Assembly: GCA_963777485.1 (NCBI GenBank)
Contig: CAVZQP010000002.1
Location: 868,001-932,000, forward strand
Direction: 5' to 3'
DNA from: Bog-473 sp963777485
Lineage (GTDB): Bacteria; Actinomycetota; Acidimicrobiia; Acidimicrobiales; RAAP-2
Length of the DNA: 64,000 bases
A program made the position numbers and the translations under genes. The notes beneath the pieces were generated by a model. It had not been told where the DNA came from. It was given only the letters and a program-made list of their open reading frames with translations, and made no database searches. This document shows, in pieces, positions 55,989 to 64,000 of this stretch; position 1 is the stretch's first letter, and every line of letters begins with the position of its first letter.

Positions 55989-56002
55989 AGGCTCTCGAGG
56001 CC

Positions 56003-56461
56003 TCAGAGCTTCAGCGGGCGGATGGCGGCACCGATGAGCTCGGGGTGCGACTGCCAGTCGACCCCGGCCACGTCCACATAGAGCTCGATTTCGTTGCCGT
56101 CCGGGTCGAGGATGTAGAGGCTGTGGGTGACCGTGTGGTCCGACGTGCCCACGACCGTGGCGCCGGCGTCCTGCACCGCCTTCAGCGCGGCCCGGAGCTC
56201 GTCGTCGCTGTCGCCGACCTTGAGGCCGAAGTGGTACATGCCCACGCGGCGGCCCGGCGGGATCGGTGCGGCGTCCGCGCCGACCTCGATGAGCAGGAGC
56301 TCGTGGTGGGTACGGCCCGACGAGAACGCCGCCGCGCCCACCGGGTCGCTGCCGGGCTCGGGCAGTACCTGTCGCCAGCCCAGCACGTCGCGGTAGAAGG
56401 CGGCCGAGCGCCGCACGTCGCGTACGTACAAGACGATGTGGCCGAGCTCGCGAACGCTCAT
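56003..56461 (-). CDS. VOC-family protein (glyoxalase/extradiol dioxygenase-like)
   Basis: A 152-aa vicinal-oxygen-chelate protein with GHIVLYVRDVRRSAAFYRDVLGWRQ at the start and YHFGLKVGDSDDELRAALKAVQDAGATVVGTSDHTVTHSLYILDPDGNEIELYVDV at the end. The His in 'HFGLK', the His of 'VTHSLYI' and the Glu of 'EIELY' are placed like metal ligands of catechol dioxygenases. Its ATG overlaps the stop of the WS/DGAT gene by four bases, so the two are cotranscribed. The substrate is unknown. Confidence 0.88.
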   Translation of the reverse strand: MSVRELGHIVLYVRDVRRSAAFYRDVLGWRQVLPEPGSDPVGAAAFSSGRTHHELLLIEVGADAAPIPPGRRVGMYHFGLKVGDSDDELRAALKAVQDAGATVVGTSDHTVTHSLYILDPDGNEIELYVDVAGVDWQSHPELIGAAIRPLKL

Positions 56462-57981
56462 GCGCTCACGCTACCGGTCGCCTCGCTGTCCACCGACGCC
56501 ACCGTTCGGACCCAGTTCGCCGTCGGCGGCATCCCGGGACCCAGGTGGATCGGGACGTCGAAGGGTTCCGACGTCAGCCCCGCGGCCTCCATCAGTTCGG
56601 TCAGGGCGTGGGGGATCGCGGCCGCAATGTCCCACAGGCGCGGCACGGCCCGGGCGTCGGCCGCAAGCCCCCAATAGAGGACGCCCATGTAGCTCATGAT
56701 CGTGATGTTGAGGCCCATGCCGTCCATCACCGGACCGAGCGGGAACATGCCCAACAGCTGGCTGCCACCGAGGTACAGCGGGAAGTCGGGGCCCGGGACA
56801 TTGGAGACGACCATGTTCGCCACCGGCCGGTGGCGGTCGGCCAGGCGCATCCCGGTGTAGAGGCGCGCCGCCACGGCGAAGACGTTGGGCGTCGCGTGTT
56901 CGGCCCAGTTCTGCAGCATGGAGGCACCCAGCGCCTTGTGCTCCTCCTTGGCGCCCTTGGTGCCCTCGTGGATCACCCGCAACCGTTCGAGCGGGTCGTC
57001 GAGCTGCGTCGGCAACTGGACGAACATGGACGACACCTTGTTGGAGCCCTTGAGCTCGGCGACGTCGGGCGTGACGGAGACAGGCACGACGGAGACCAAC
57101 GGGATCTCGGGCAGCTCGTCGCCGGCCTGCAGGTAGGTGCGCAGCGCTCCGGTGACCATGGCGAGCACTACGTCGTTCACCGTGGTCCCCACCTCGTTCT
57201 TCAGCGTCTTGGCGTCGGCGAGGCTGGCGGCCGCGAACGCCACGCGCCGCCGGGCATGCACCGCCGCGTTGATGGACGTGCGTGGCGCGGTCAACGGGAG
57301 GGCGCCCTTCGCCGTTTCCGGAAGGCCGCGGCGGATGCGGCTGATACCGAAGATGTTGCGGGTCGTGCGCAACATCATGCGGCCCACGTCGAACGGGGCG
57401 ACGAGGTTGGCCATCATGGCCTGGGACATCAGCTCGAAGCTCGACGGGATGCGCGAGTCGAGCTGGCGCGCCGTCGACGACGACTGTTCGGGCGGATCGG
57501 GCTCCAAGTCGAAGAGCACGCCGAGGAGTTCCGCCCCCGAGACGCCGTCGATCGTGCTGTGGTGCATCTTCGTGACGAGCGCGATCTTCCCGTCCTCCAC
57601 CCCCTCCACGATCCACATCTCCCAAAGCGGACGGTCGCGGTGGAGCTGGCGGCTGATCACGTCGGCCGCGAAGTCGCCGAGCTCGCGCATGCCCCCCGGC
57701 GCCGGCAGTGCCGCCCGCCGCAGGTGGTTGTCGATGTCGAACTCGGGGTCGTCCACCCACACGGGGAAGCCGAGGCGCAGCGGTACCTCCACCAGGCGCC
57801 GCTGGAACACCGGGGCCAGCGGGATGCGGTCGCTGATGAGTTGGCGCACCCGCCGGAACGAATAGCCGCCGGGCACGGTCGACGGGTCGAAGACGGCCGA
57901 CATCGCCACGTGCATGTGCAGCGTCGGCGTCTCCATGTAGAGGAAGCTCGCGTCGAGCCCGCTCAGCCGTTCGGGTGTCAT
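56458..57981 (-). CDS. Wax ester synthase/diacylglycerol acyltransferase (WS/DGAT)
   Basis: A 507-aa bifunctional acyltransferase that joins acyl-CoA to fatty alcohols or diacylglycerol, making wax esters or triacylglycerol at the membrane. MTPERLSGLDASFLYMETPTLHMHVA is the standard N-terminus, the catalytic HHxxxDG is HHSTIDG at 140-146, PLWEMWIVEGVEDGKIALVTKMHH precedes it, and the later NVPGPDFPLYLGGSQLLGMFPLGP and GMGLNITIMSYMG motifs are intact. AAGGAG precedes the ATG. Storage lipid made from excess acyl-CoA is the likely function; the VOC gene is coupled downstream. Confidence 0.95.
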   Translation of the reverse strand: MTPERLSGLDASFLYMETPTLHMHVAMSAVFDPSTVPGGYSFRRVRQLISDRIPLAPVFQRRLVEVPLRLGFPVWVDDPEFDIDNHLRRAALPAPGGMRELGDFAADVISRQLHRDRPLWEMWIVEGVEDGKIALVTKMHHSTIDGVSGAELLGVLFDLEPDPPEQSSSTARQLDSRIPSSFELMSQAMMANLVAPFDVGRMMLRTTRNIFGISRIRRGLPETAKGALPLTAPRTSINAAVHARRRVAFAAASLADAKTLKNEVGTTVNDVVLAMVTGALRTYLQAGDELPEIPLVSVVPVSVTPDVAELKGSNKVSSMFVQLPTQLDDPLERLRVIHEGTKGAKEEHKALGASMLQNWAEHATPNVFAVAARLYTGMRLADRHRPVANMVVSNVPGPDFPLYLGGSQLLGMFPLGPVMDGMGLNITIMSYMGVLYWGLAADARAVPRLWDIAAAIPHALTELMEAAGLTSEPFDVPIHLGPGMPPTANWVRTVASVDSEATGSVSA

Positions 57982-58106
57982 GGGTGCTCCTTGCTCCCTT
58001 CCCCTCTCCCATAACCTCGCACCAAGGTGGGCGGCGGGGCAACTGGGAATGCCCTCCCACCAGGGCGGACCGGCGAGCCGGCGGCCGTTCGGGCGATGAT
58101 GGAGGG

Positions 58107-59408
58107 GTGCCGTACGCGTATTTGGCCGTCACCGTCATCGGGGCCCTCGCCGTCGCGCTGTCCTATCGGCCCATCCGGCGAGAACCCCTGACCATCGTCA
58201 GCTTCGTCTTGGCCAGTTGGACGAGCGAGCTGGCCCTCCAGAACATCGTCTGGCAGGTGATCGCCACGGCCCTCTTCATCGAGTTCGGCGCCCTCGATTC
58301 CTGGGCCGGCTGGCTCGGGCTGGCTTTCGCGGTGGCCGACTGGATCGGACTGGTCGGTCTGGGCGTCTCGGGCCTCCGGGCTGCTGACGTCACTGCCGCC
58401 GCACTCGCCGAGGTGCGCAGCGACCACTTCCCGGTCCCGACGCAGCCGACCGCACCGGCTTGGGGCCGGTGGTGGCGCGTCACCCGTGCCATCCCCATGA
58501 AGTCACGTGCCGTCCAGGTCACCCGCAACGTGGACTACTGGGGGGACGGGCGCCCGCGCCACCGCCTCGACATCTACCGGTCCCGCCTCGTTCCGCGCGA
58601 AAAGGCACCGGTGATGGTCTACGTCCACGGTGGCGGATGGGTCATCGGCGACAAGCGCGAACAGGGCAAGCCGATGATGTTCGAGCTGGTGGCCCGGGGC
58701 TGGGTCTGCGTCGCCATCAACTACCGGCTCAGCCCCAAGGGGACGTGGCCCGACCACATGGTCGACGTCAAGCGCGCCCTCGCCTGGGTCAAGCAACACG
58801 TCGCCGAATACGGCGGCGACCCCGGCTTCATCGCCATCAGCGGGGGCTCCGCCGGGGGACACCTCTGTGCCTTGGCGGCGCTGACCGCCGGGGACCCTGC
58901 CTTCCAGCCCGGCTTCGAGGAGGCGGACACCTCGGTGCAGGCCTGCGTCCCGTTCTACGGCGTCATGGACCTGACGTCGTCGCCCGAGGGCTCGGCCATT
59001 TTCGGTCCCGGGCTGGTCGAGATGCTCGAGAAGACGGTCATGAAGGTCAAGGAGGCCGACCACCCCGAGGTTTTCCGCGCCGCTTCGCCGACGTACCGGG
59101 TCCACCGCGGCGCACCTCCGTTCTTCGTGCTGCAGGGTGCGAACGACACCCTCGTCCCGGTCGAGATGGCACGGACGTTCGTCCAGCGTTTGCGGGCGGT
59201 GTCCGGGTCGCCCGTCGCCTACGCCGAGCTGCCCCTGGCCCAGCACGCCTTCGACGTCGTGGCCTCCCTACGGTGCCTGGCGACGACCTCCGCGGTCGGT
59301 GATTTCCTCGAGGCCGCGCGTGCCGTCCACGCTGCGGCCCGTCCGGCCGCAATGGACGTGACCGCCACCCGAAATGTTTCTGACATAGAGTCGCCCCGCG
59401 GAATCTGA
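58107..59408 (+). CDS. Alpha/beta-hydrolase (HSL-type esterase) with N-terminal membrane segments
   Basis: A 433-aa protein. Two to three TM helices lie in the first 95 residues (YLAVTVIGALAVALSY; WAGWLGLAFAVADWIGLVGLGVSG). The hydrolase domain has the oxyanion motif HGGGWVIGD (174-182), nucleophile Ser248 in GGSAGG, Asp347 (GANDTLVP) and His380 (AQHAFD), all of the hormone-sensitive-lipase group. GGAGG precedes the GTG at 58107. It is divergent from the WS/DGAT gene, so the pair could make and mobilise neutral lipid (inference). Confidence 0.9.
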   Translation: MPYAYLAVTVIGALAVALSYRPIRREPLTIVSFVLASWTSELALQNIVWQVIATALFIEFGALDSWAGWLGLAFAVADWIGLVGLGVSGLRAADVTAAALAEVRSDHFPVPTQPTAPAWGRWWRVTRAIPMKSRAVQVTRNVDYWGDGRPRHRLDIYRSRLVPREKAPVMVYVHGGGWVIGDKREQGKPMMFELVARGWVCVAINYRLSPKGTWPDHMVDVKRALAWVKQHVAEYGGDPGFIAISGGSAGGHLCALAALTAGDPAFQPGFEEADTSVQACVPFYGVMDLTSSPEGSAIFGPGLVEMLEKTVMKVKEADHPEVFRAASPTYRVHRGAPPFFVLQGANDTLVPVEMARTFVQRLRAVSGSPVAYAELPLAQHAFDVVASLRCLATTSAVGDFLEAARAVHAAARPAAMDVTATRNVSDIESPRGI

Positions 59409-59463
59409 CTTCGCGTCAGATCGGCCCGGGGGCAGGCTCGACGGCGACTGATTGGGACAAGGG

Positions 59464-60765
59464 GTGACAGTGGGGAACACCAAGTGTGTGGGGACGCGGC
59501 GCGGACCGTCGGGACGGGCCCTCCGGGCGCTGGCAGGCGGCTCGGTACTCGCCGGATCGCTGGTGGTCGGTGCCGGCGCGCTCGCGGGCCCGGCCGGCGC
59601 GCAGGCGGCCTCGTCGTCGCCCGGCGTCACGGCGAACACGATCACCGTGGGCTCCATCAGCGACATCTCCGCGCCGATCGCGGGCCTGTTCGAGGGTGCC
59701 AAGGTCGGCACCCAGGCCTACTTCGCGATGATCAACAGCGAAGGAGGGGTGAACGGTCGCAAGCTGGTGGTGAACGGAATGGACAGCGCCTTCTCCTCGG
59801 GCACGGTCGCCAACGAGGCCCAGAACATCGCCGCCAACGATTTCGCCATTGTGGGTGGCTTCTCGCTCCTCGACGGCGGCGAGCAGACGGCAATCGACAC
59901 GTACAAGGTGCCGATGATCACCCAGACGCTGGACCCGAAGCTCGACTTGGATCCCAACGTCTATGCGCCGATTCCAGTGGTCAACGGGGGCGAGGCAACG
60001 GGCCCGTTCAAGTGGCTCAAGAGCAAGTACCCCCAGGCCGTCAAGTCTGTCGGGTACATCGGCTCGAACTCCGCGGCCACCGCGGTGACGGCGGAGCACA
60101 CGTTCCACAACCTGACCAACAGCCTTGGCTACAACTGGGCCTACAGCCGCGACGCCAGCTTCACGGAGACCTCGTTCCTGCCTGACATGATCAAGATGAA
60201 GAACGCGGGCGTGAAGCTGATAATGGAGCTCACCCAACAAGGCGCGTACATCTCCACCATGGCCCAGGAGAACAAGCAGGAGGGTCTCAACGCTGTGTTC
60301 TTCACCGGAGGCTCTGCGTACGAGGCGGGGTTCAACCCCGGCTCGGCCGGCAATGGGGCGCTCTTGAGCACCGTCACCGCGCTGTACATGGGGGAGGACG
60401 CCCATGTGATCCCGGCCGTGGGCACCTTCGACAAGTGGGCCAAGAAGGTCGACCCGCAGACGCAGCTCGATCTCTACACGCTGTACGGGTGGATCAGTGC
60501 CGAGCTCTTCGTCCAGGCGCTCAAGGGTGCGGGCACCACTCCGACCAGGGCCAGCCTGGACGCGCAGCTGAACAAGGTCACGTCCTACAACGCCGGCGGC
60601 CTGATCTCGACCCAGAACCCCGCGCAAAAGATCCCGGGGCAGTGCTGGATTGCGGCGGAATACAACAACGCGAAGTGGCATCGCATAGCGCCCGACCCCA
60701 AGGCGGGGTTCGTGTGCAATCCCGGGGGCTTCTACCCGAGCAGCTACAAGGGCATCTCGCGCTAG
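59464..60765 (+). CDS. Branched-chain amino-acid-type ABC transporter substrate-binding protein
   Basis: A 433-aa exported type I periplasmic binding protein. After a twin-basic N-terminus a signal sequence (ALAGGSVLAGSLVVGAGALAGPAGAQA) leads to ITVGSISDISAPIAGLFEGAKVGTQAYFAMINSEGGVNGRKL, the classic LivJ/AmiC N-terminus. The C-terminal half is the usual second lobe (GWISAELFVQALKGAGTTPTRASLDAQLNKV). The GTG at 59464 is chosen; a GTG at 59470 is possible. It heads a three-gene transporter unit with the fused permease and fused ATPase. Ligand specificity is unknown; amino acids, amides or aromatic compounds are all known in the family. Confidence 0.9.
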   Translation: MTVGNTKCVGTRRGPSGRALRALAGGSVLAGSLVVGAGALAGPAGAQAASSSPGVTANTITVGSISDISAPIAGLFEGAKVGTQAYFAMINSEGGVNGRKLVVNGMDSAFSSGTVANEAQNIAANDFAIVGGFSLLDGGEQTAIDTYKVPMITQTLDPKLDLDPNVYAPIPVVNGGEATGPFKWLKSKYPQAVKSVGYIGSNSAATAVTAEHTFHNLTNSLGYNWAYSRDASFTETSFLPDMIKMKNAGVKLIMELTQQGAYISTMAQENKQEGLNAVFFTGGSAYEAGFNPGSAGNGALLSTVTALYMGEDAHVIPAVGTFDKWAKKVDPQTQLDLYTLYGWISAELFVQALKGAGTTPTRASLDAQLNKVTSYNAGGLISTQNPAQKIPGQCWIAAEYNNAKWHRIAPDPKAGFVCNPGGFYPSSYKGISR

Positions 60766-60816
60766 CCCGTCCGTCTCGTCCCGCCGTGGTGCTGCAGTGA
60801 TGGGCAAGCAGCAGTC

Positions 60817-62745
60817 GTGAACGAGTTCGTCAGCTTCGTCATCGCCGGATTGGTCACGGGGTCGATTTATGCGGTGACCGCCAGTGGCCTCGTGGTCACG
60901 TACAAGTCCACGGGCGTCTTCAACTTCGCCCACGGCGCGGTTGGCATGGTGATGGCCTACCTGTACTGGCAGCTGTGGCAGGGCTGGGGCTGGAACCCGG
61001 TGCTGTCCCTCGTGATCGTGCTCTTCGTGGTTGCGCCGGTGTTCGCGCTCGTGGTGGAGCGCGTCCTCATGCGACCGCTCTACGGCGCGGCCCTCAGCAC
61101 CATGATCGTGGTCACGCTGGGCCTGTTCCTGGTGCTCTACGGGCTGGTCTCGACCATCTGGGACCAGACGATCACCCGGAACCTGCCGCAATGGTTCCTG
61201 GGCGACCAGGTCACCGTGTTCGGGGTCACGCTCACCTACGAGGACCTGATCACCATCGGCTGCGCCGTCGTGGTCGCACTCGCGTTGTGGGCGCTCTTCA
61301 AGTTGACGCGCGTCGGTGTCTCAATGCGCGCGGTGGTCGACGACCCGAGCCTGGCCTCACTGACGGGCGCCCGCACCAACCGGATCGCCGGCTTCGCCTG
61401 GATCGTCGGCTTCATGCTCGCCGGGCTGGCCGGGATCCTCCTGGCGCCCGGGTCGGGCATGAGCATCGCCATCCTGTCCGAACTGGTGATCTTCGGCTAT
61501 GCCGCCGCCATCGTGGGGCGCTTGAGCAGCCTGCCCTACACGTTCCTCGGCGCGATGATCCTCGGGGTCGGCGAGTCGTTGTCCATTGGGTACGTGCCCG
61601 CCAGCTACCTCAACTACGTCACCGCGATCCTGCCGATGGGGCTGTTGATCGTCGCGCTGCTCTTGCTTCCTCAGGCCAAGCTCACCGTGGGACGCGTGGT
61701 CCGGCTGCGACCCCCCAAACCGGCGAGCCTGCGTTCGACGCTCATCGGTGGGGCGCTCCTCGTCGCGGTCACGCTGCTCGTCGGCGCGTTCGTCACCGGG
61801 AACAACCTGTCCACCCTCGGGCTGGCCCTGACCATCGGGCTCGGCGCGCTCTCCCTCGTCCTGTTGTCCGGCTACGGGGGACAGGTCTGGTTGTGCCAGT
61901 TCACGTTCATGGGTCTGGGCGCCTGGGCCATGAGCAAGGTCGGCGGTGGCGATTCGGTCCTCGGCCTGCTGGCCGCCATCGGGCTGTGCGCCGCCGCAGG
62001 AGGGATCCTCGCCCTCCCCGCGATCCGGCTGCGCGCGCTCTACATGGCGCTGGCCACGCTTGCTTTCGCTGTCCTGATGGACCAGCTCTTCTTCACCAAC
62101 CCGTCCGTCCTCCCGAGCGGCTCCATGACTGTGGGACGGCCCGACATCTTCGGGATGCACTTCACCACCGACCGGGCCTTCATGGTGCTCGTCGCCATCG
62201 TCTTCGCGCTCTGCCTGATCGGCGTGGGCGCACTGCGCCGGGGCCCGTTCGGGCGGCGCCTCGTCGCGATGAGCGACAGCCAGGCGGCCTGCGCCACCGT
62301 GGGCATGAACATCATCCGGACCAGGCTCGTGGCGTTCGTGATCGCCGGCGGTATCGCCGGGCTCGCGGGCGCCCTCTACGGCGGCATGTCGCGGATCGAC
62401 TCCTTCTCACAGTTCAGTTTCGTGAACAGCCTCGTACTGTTCGTCGCCGTCGCCCTTGCCGGCATCACCGTCCTCAGCGGCGCGGTGCAGGCCGGCCTCG
62501 GCGTGGCCCTGCTGCCGCTCATCGCCACTCACATCCCGTCCTTCTCCGGCTTCACCTACGTCCTCTTCGGAGTCGGCATCATCGCCGTGGGGCGCAATCC
62601 CTACGGGCTCGGCCTGGTCTACGCGCGGCTGGGTGAGTGGTGGGACGCCCGTCGCGCCACGCAGACAGGACGCGGGGTGCCCGGGAGCCCCCCGTCAGAA
62701 GTCCCGGGCGGGCTGTACCGGCAGGAGGTGGGCTCGGTTGGCTGA
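60817..62745 (+). CDS. Fused LivH-LivM branched-chain-type ABC permease
   Basis: A 642-aa membrane protein that joins both permease halves. Residues about 1-290 are LivH-like (FVIAGLVTGSIYAVTASGLVVTYKSTGVFNFAHGAVGM; MRAVVDDPSLASLTGARTNRIAGFAWIVGFMLAGLAG), and residues about 310-620 are LivM-like (LSGYGGQVWLCQFTFMGLGAWAMSK; AMSDSQAACATVGMNIIRTRLVAFVIAGGIAGLAGALYGG). The typical ATPase-contact loops are present in both halves. Normally these are two proteins; here the fusion enforces 1:1 stoichiometry. The GTG start lies 51 bp after the binding-protein gene, and its stop overlaps the ATPase start by eight bases. Confidence 0.92.
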   Translation: MNEFVSFVIAGLVTGSIYAVTASGLVVTYKSTGVFNFAHGAVGMVMAYLYWQLWQGWGWNPVLSLVIVLFVVAPVFALVVERVLMRPLYGAALSTMIVVTLGLFLVLYGLVSTIWDQTITRNLPQWFLGDQVTVFGVTLTYEDLITIGCAVVVALALWALFKLTRVGVSMRAVVDDPSLASLTGARTNRIAGFAWIVGFMLAGLAGILLAPGSGMSIAILSELVIFGYAAAIVGRLSSLPYTFLGAMILGVGESLSIGYVPASYLNYVTAILPMGLLIVALLLLPQAKLTVGRVVRLRPPKPASLRSTLIGGALLVAVTLLVGAFVTGNNLSTLGLALTIGLGALSLVLLSGYGGQVWLCQFTFMGLGAWAMSKVGGGDSVLGLLAAIGLCAAAGGILALPAIRLRALYMALATLAFAVLMDQLFFTNPSVLPSGSMTVGRPDIFGMHFTTDRAFMVLVAIVFALCLIGVGALRRGPFGRRLVAMSDSQAACATVGMNIIRTRLVAFVIAGGIAGLAGALYGGMSRIDSFSQFSFVNSLVLFVAVALAGITVLSGAVQAGLGVALLPLIATHIPSFSGFTYVLFGVGIIAVGRNPYGLGLVYARLGEWWDARRATQTGRGVPGSPPSEVPGGLYRQEVGSVG

Positions 62746-64000
62746 AGCAGAGGGCTCCGTGCTCACGGTCAAGGAAGTCTCCGTGCGCTTCGGAGGCCTG
62801 CAGGCGCTCGATGCCGTCACACTCGACGTCGCGCCAGGAGAGGTGCATGGGCTGATCGGTCCGAACGGCGCCGGGAAGACGACGTTGTTCAACGTCATCA
62901 CCGGCCTGCAGCGCCCGACGAACGGCCAGGTGCTCCTGCGCGAGCAGGACGTGACGGGCTATCGGCCGCACAGGCGGGCCCGTCTGGGACTCGGACGGAC
63001 GTTTCAGCGCCTCGAGTTGTTCGGCACGCTGACCGCCCGCGACAACGTGCAGATGGCGGCAGAGGTGCAGCAGCACAAGCTCACCAGTGGGAGAACCCCG
63101 GCCGAGGAAGCGGAATACCAGCTGGCGCGCGTCGGGATCCTCCACGTGGCCGACGAGCCGAGCGACTCACTGCCGACGGGTCTCGCCCGTCTCGTCGAGA
63201 TGGCGCGCGCCCTGGCCACCTCGCCGTCGGTCCTGCTCCTCGATGAGCCGAGCTCCGGTCTCAACGCGGAGGAGACGCGGAGCGTCGGCGACGTCCTCGA
63301 TCAGCTTGCGTCCGAGGGCATGGGTGTCCTCCTGGTCGAGCACGACATGACGCTCGTGATGTCGATCTGCGCCCGGGTCGACGTGCTCGACAACGGGTCC
63401 GTCATCGCGCGCGGCGATCCCGCCGCGGTCCAGGCCGACCGCGGCGTGCAGGAGGCGTACCTCGGCGGGGACACGAAAGCGGAGACGCCTGCGCCGATCG
63501 CGGTCCGCGAGGAGGCCGATGTTCGTGACCTCAGCCGGGACGACGGCGAACCCGCCCGCGCCGACTCGCCGCCCCTCGCCCTCTCCGCGGTCGACGTGCG
63601 CGCCGGCTACGGCCGCATCGAGGTGCTGCACGGCATCTCGCTCGACGTTCGATCCGGCACCTCGATGGCGTTGCTCGGCCCCAATGGCGCGGGCAAGACG
63701 ACACTGCTCAACGCGATATCGGGACAGATCCCCTTGACGGCGGGCACGGTTGAGGTGTCGGGCCGTCCCCTCAAGAGGAACGCGACCGAGCATCTGGCGC
63801 GTGCGGGCGTGTGCATGATCCCCGAGGGCCGATCCATCTTTCCCAACCTCACCGTGTCGGAGAACCTTCTCATGTACACGTTCCGCCGGGCTGGCCTGAA
63901 GAGCGCCAAGGTGGAGGAGCAGGCCTTCGCGCGGTTCCCCGCGTTGGCGGACCGGCGCAAGCAGCTCGCCGGCACGTTGTCGGGTGGCGAGCAGCGGATG
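62738..64000 (+). CDS. Fused LivG-LivF ABC ATPase (3' end cut by window edge)
   Basis: 421 residues are visible from the TTG at 62738, which follows AGGAGG with a nine-base spacer and overlaps the permease stop. Residues about 7-245 are LivG-like (VRFGGLQALDAVTLDVAPGEVHGLIGPNGAGKTTLFNVITG; TFQRLELFGTLTARDNV; LLLDEPSSGLN; VLLVEHDM). Its signature reads LPTGLARLVEMARAL, not LSGGQ. An acidic linker (about 245-280) joins a LivF-like domain (VRAGYGRIEVLHGISLDVRSGTSMALLGPNGAGKTTLLNAISG; PEGRSIFPNLTVSENL; LSGGEQRM at the edge). The two nucleotide-binding domains are thus on one chain, matching the fused permease. Confidence 0.92.
   Translation, partial: MAEAEGSVLTVKEVSVRFGGLQALDAVTLDVAPGEVHGLIGPNGAGKTTLFNVITGLQRPTNGQVLLREQDVTGYRPHRRARLGLGRTFQRLELFGTLTARDNVQMAAEVQQHKLTSGRTPAEEAEYQLARVGILHVADEPSDSLPTGLARLVEMARALATSPSVLLLDEPSSGLNAEETRSVGDVLDQLASEGMGVLLVEHDMTLVMSICARVDVLDNGSVIARGDPAAVQADRGVQEAYLGGDTKAETPAPIAVREEADVRDLSRDDGEPARADSPPLALSAVDVRAGYGRIEVLHGISLDVRSGTSMALLGPNGAGKTTLLNAISGQIPLTAGTVEVSGRPLKRNATEHLARAGVCMIPEGRSIFPNLTVSENLLMYTFRRAGLKSAKVEEQAFARFPALADRRKQLAGTLSGGEQRM

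Noticed and set aside
56545..58014. Long plus-strand open frame opposite WS/DGAT
   Set aside because: Antisense to a gene with the HHxxxDG motif and good ribosome site; the product has no recognisable fold.
59416..61191. Long minus-strand open frame opposite the Liv binding protein and permease
   Set aside because: Antisense to a well-supported transporter unit; composition is Arg/Gly/His-rich and no start signal is seen.

Overview
The window is GC-rich and gene-dense, with short intergenic gaps, many 1-4 nt gene overlaps and frequent GTG/TTG starts. It reads as chromosomal DNA of a high-GC actinobacterium. Three things point this way: a mycofactocin-type short-chain dehydrogenase, a wax ester synthase/diacylglycerol acyltransferase and a TIGR03086/DinB-like protein. 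The secreted 'GYWxxASDGGIFSFG' repeats are, as I recall, typical of Acidimicrobiia, so that class is my best guess (an inference). No tRNA, rRNA, CRISPR array, intact transposon, integrase or phage module was seen. Both window edges cut through genes: a sulfide:quinone reductase-like flavoprotein at the left and a fused LivG-LivF ATPase at the right.

Layout. 1-4.6 kb (minus): operon MMPL transporter > CstR-like persulfide sensor > DsbA-like protein > SQR, with two tandem TACCC-N4-GGGTA operators upstream. 4.7-8.1 kb: two SDRs, a small coupled ORF and a channel-like membrane protein. 8.1-14.8 kb: TetR regulator divergent from P450, mycofactocin-type SDR, aldehyde dehydrogenase, two paralogous integral membrane proteins, and cytochrome oxidase subunit III-like and IV-like proteins without a catalytic subunit I. 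14.9-20.8 kb: PP-loop ATPase, DinB-like protein, a MarR/NAD-epimerase divergent pair with matched operators, YciI, RibD/DHFR-like, two VOC proteins, an AraC regulator and a 48-aa acidic microprotein. 20.8-24.5 kb: complete osmoprotectant (OpuC/OsmF-type) ABC transporter. 24.5-27.8 kb: Ohr/TetR pair, YqeY-like protein, encapsulin with its encapsulated ferritin, and a VOC protein.

27.9-32.3 kb: membrane protein/NarL-type two-component system, then CsoR (canonical C-H-C) followed by an UPF0718-type permease fused to a YHS domain. 32.4-38.9 kb: FAD oxidoreductase, DUF2834-like protein, ArsC-like protein, a CAP-like lipoprotein with an internal duplication, METTL7-like methyltransferase, SDR and a GDT1-type cation transporter. 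39-46.8 kb: large LuxR ATPase regulator, NodB deacetylase with near-identical 126-bp repeats, two paralogous OmpR-type regulators without a kinase, and a FliA/WhiG-type sigma factor with a hairpin leader. 46.9-53.9 kb: glutamate decarboxylase, a second channel-like paralogue, DUF1269-like protein, formate-THF ligase, acyl-CoA dehydrogenase and small stress-type membrane proteins. 54.3-59.4 kb: tsaC-tsaD, VOC, WS/DGAT and an alpha/beta hydrolase. 59.5-64 kb: a branched-chain amino-acid-type ABC transporter compacted to three genes by LivH-LivM and LivG-LivF fusions.

The most promising lead for an undescribed system is 8.1-14.8 kb. There a mycofactocin-type alcohol oxidation module (P450 > SDR > ALDH) is followed, collinearly, by orphan oxidase-like subunits and two paralogous membrane proteins. 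The persulfide operon at the left edge is the second lead.
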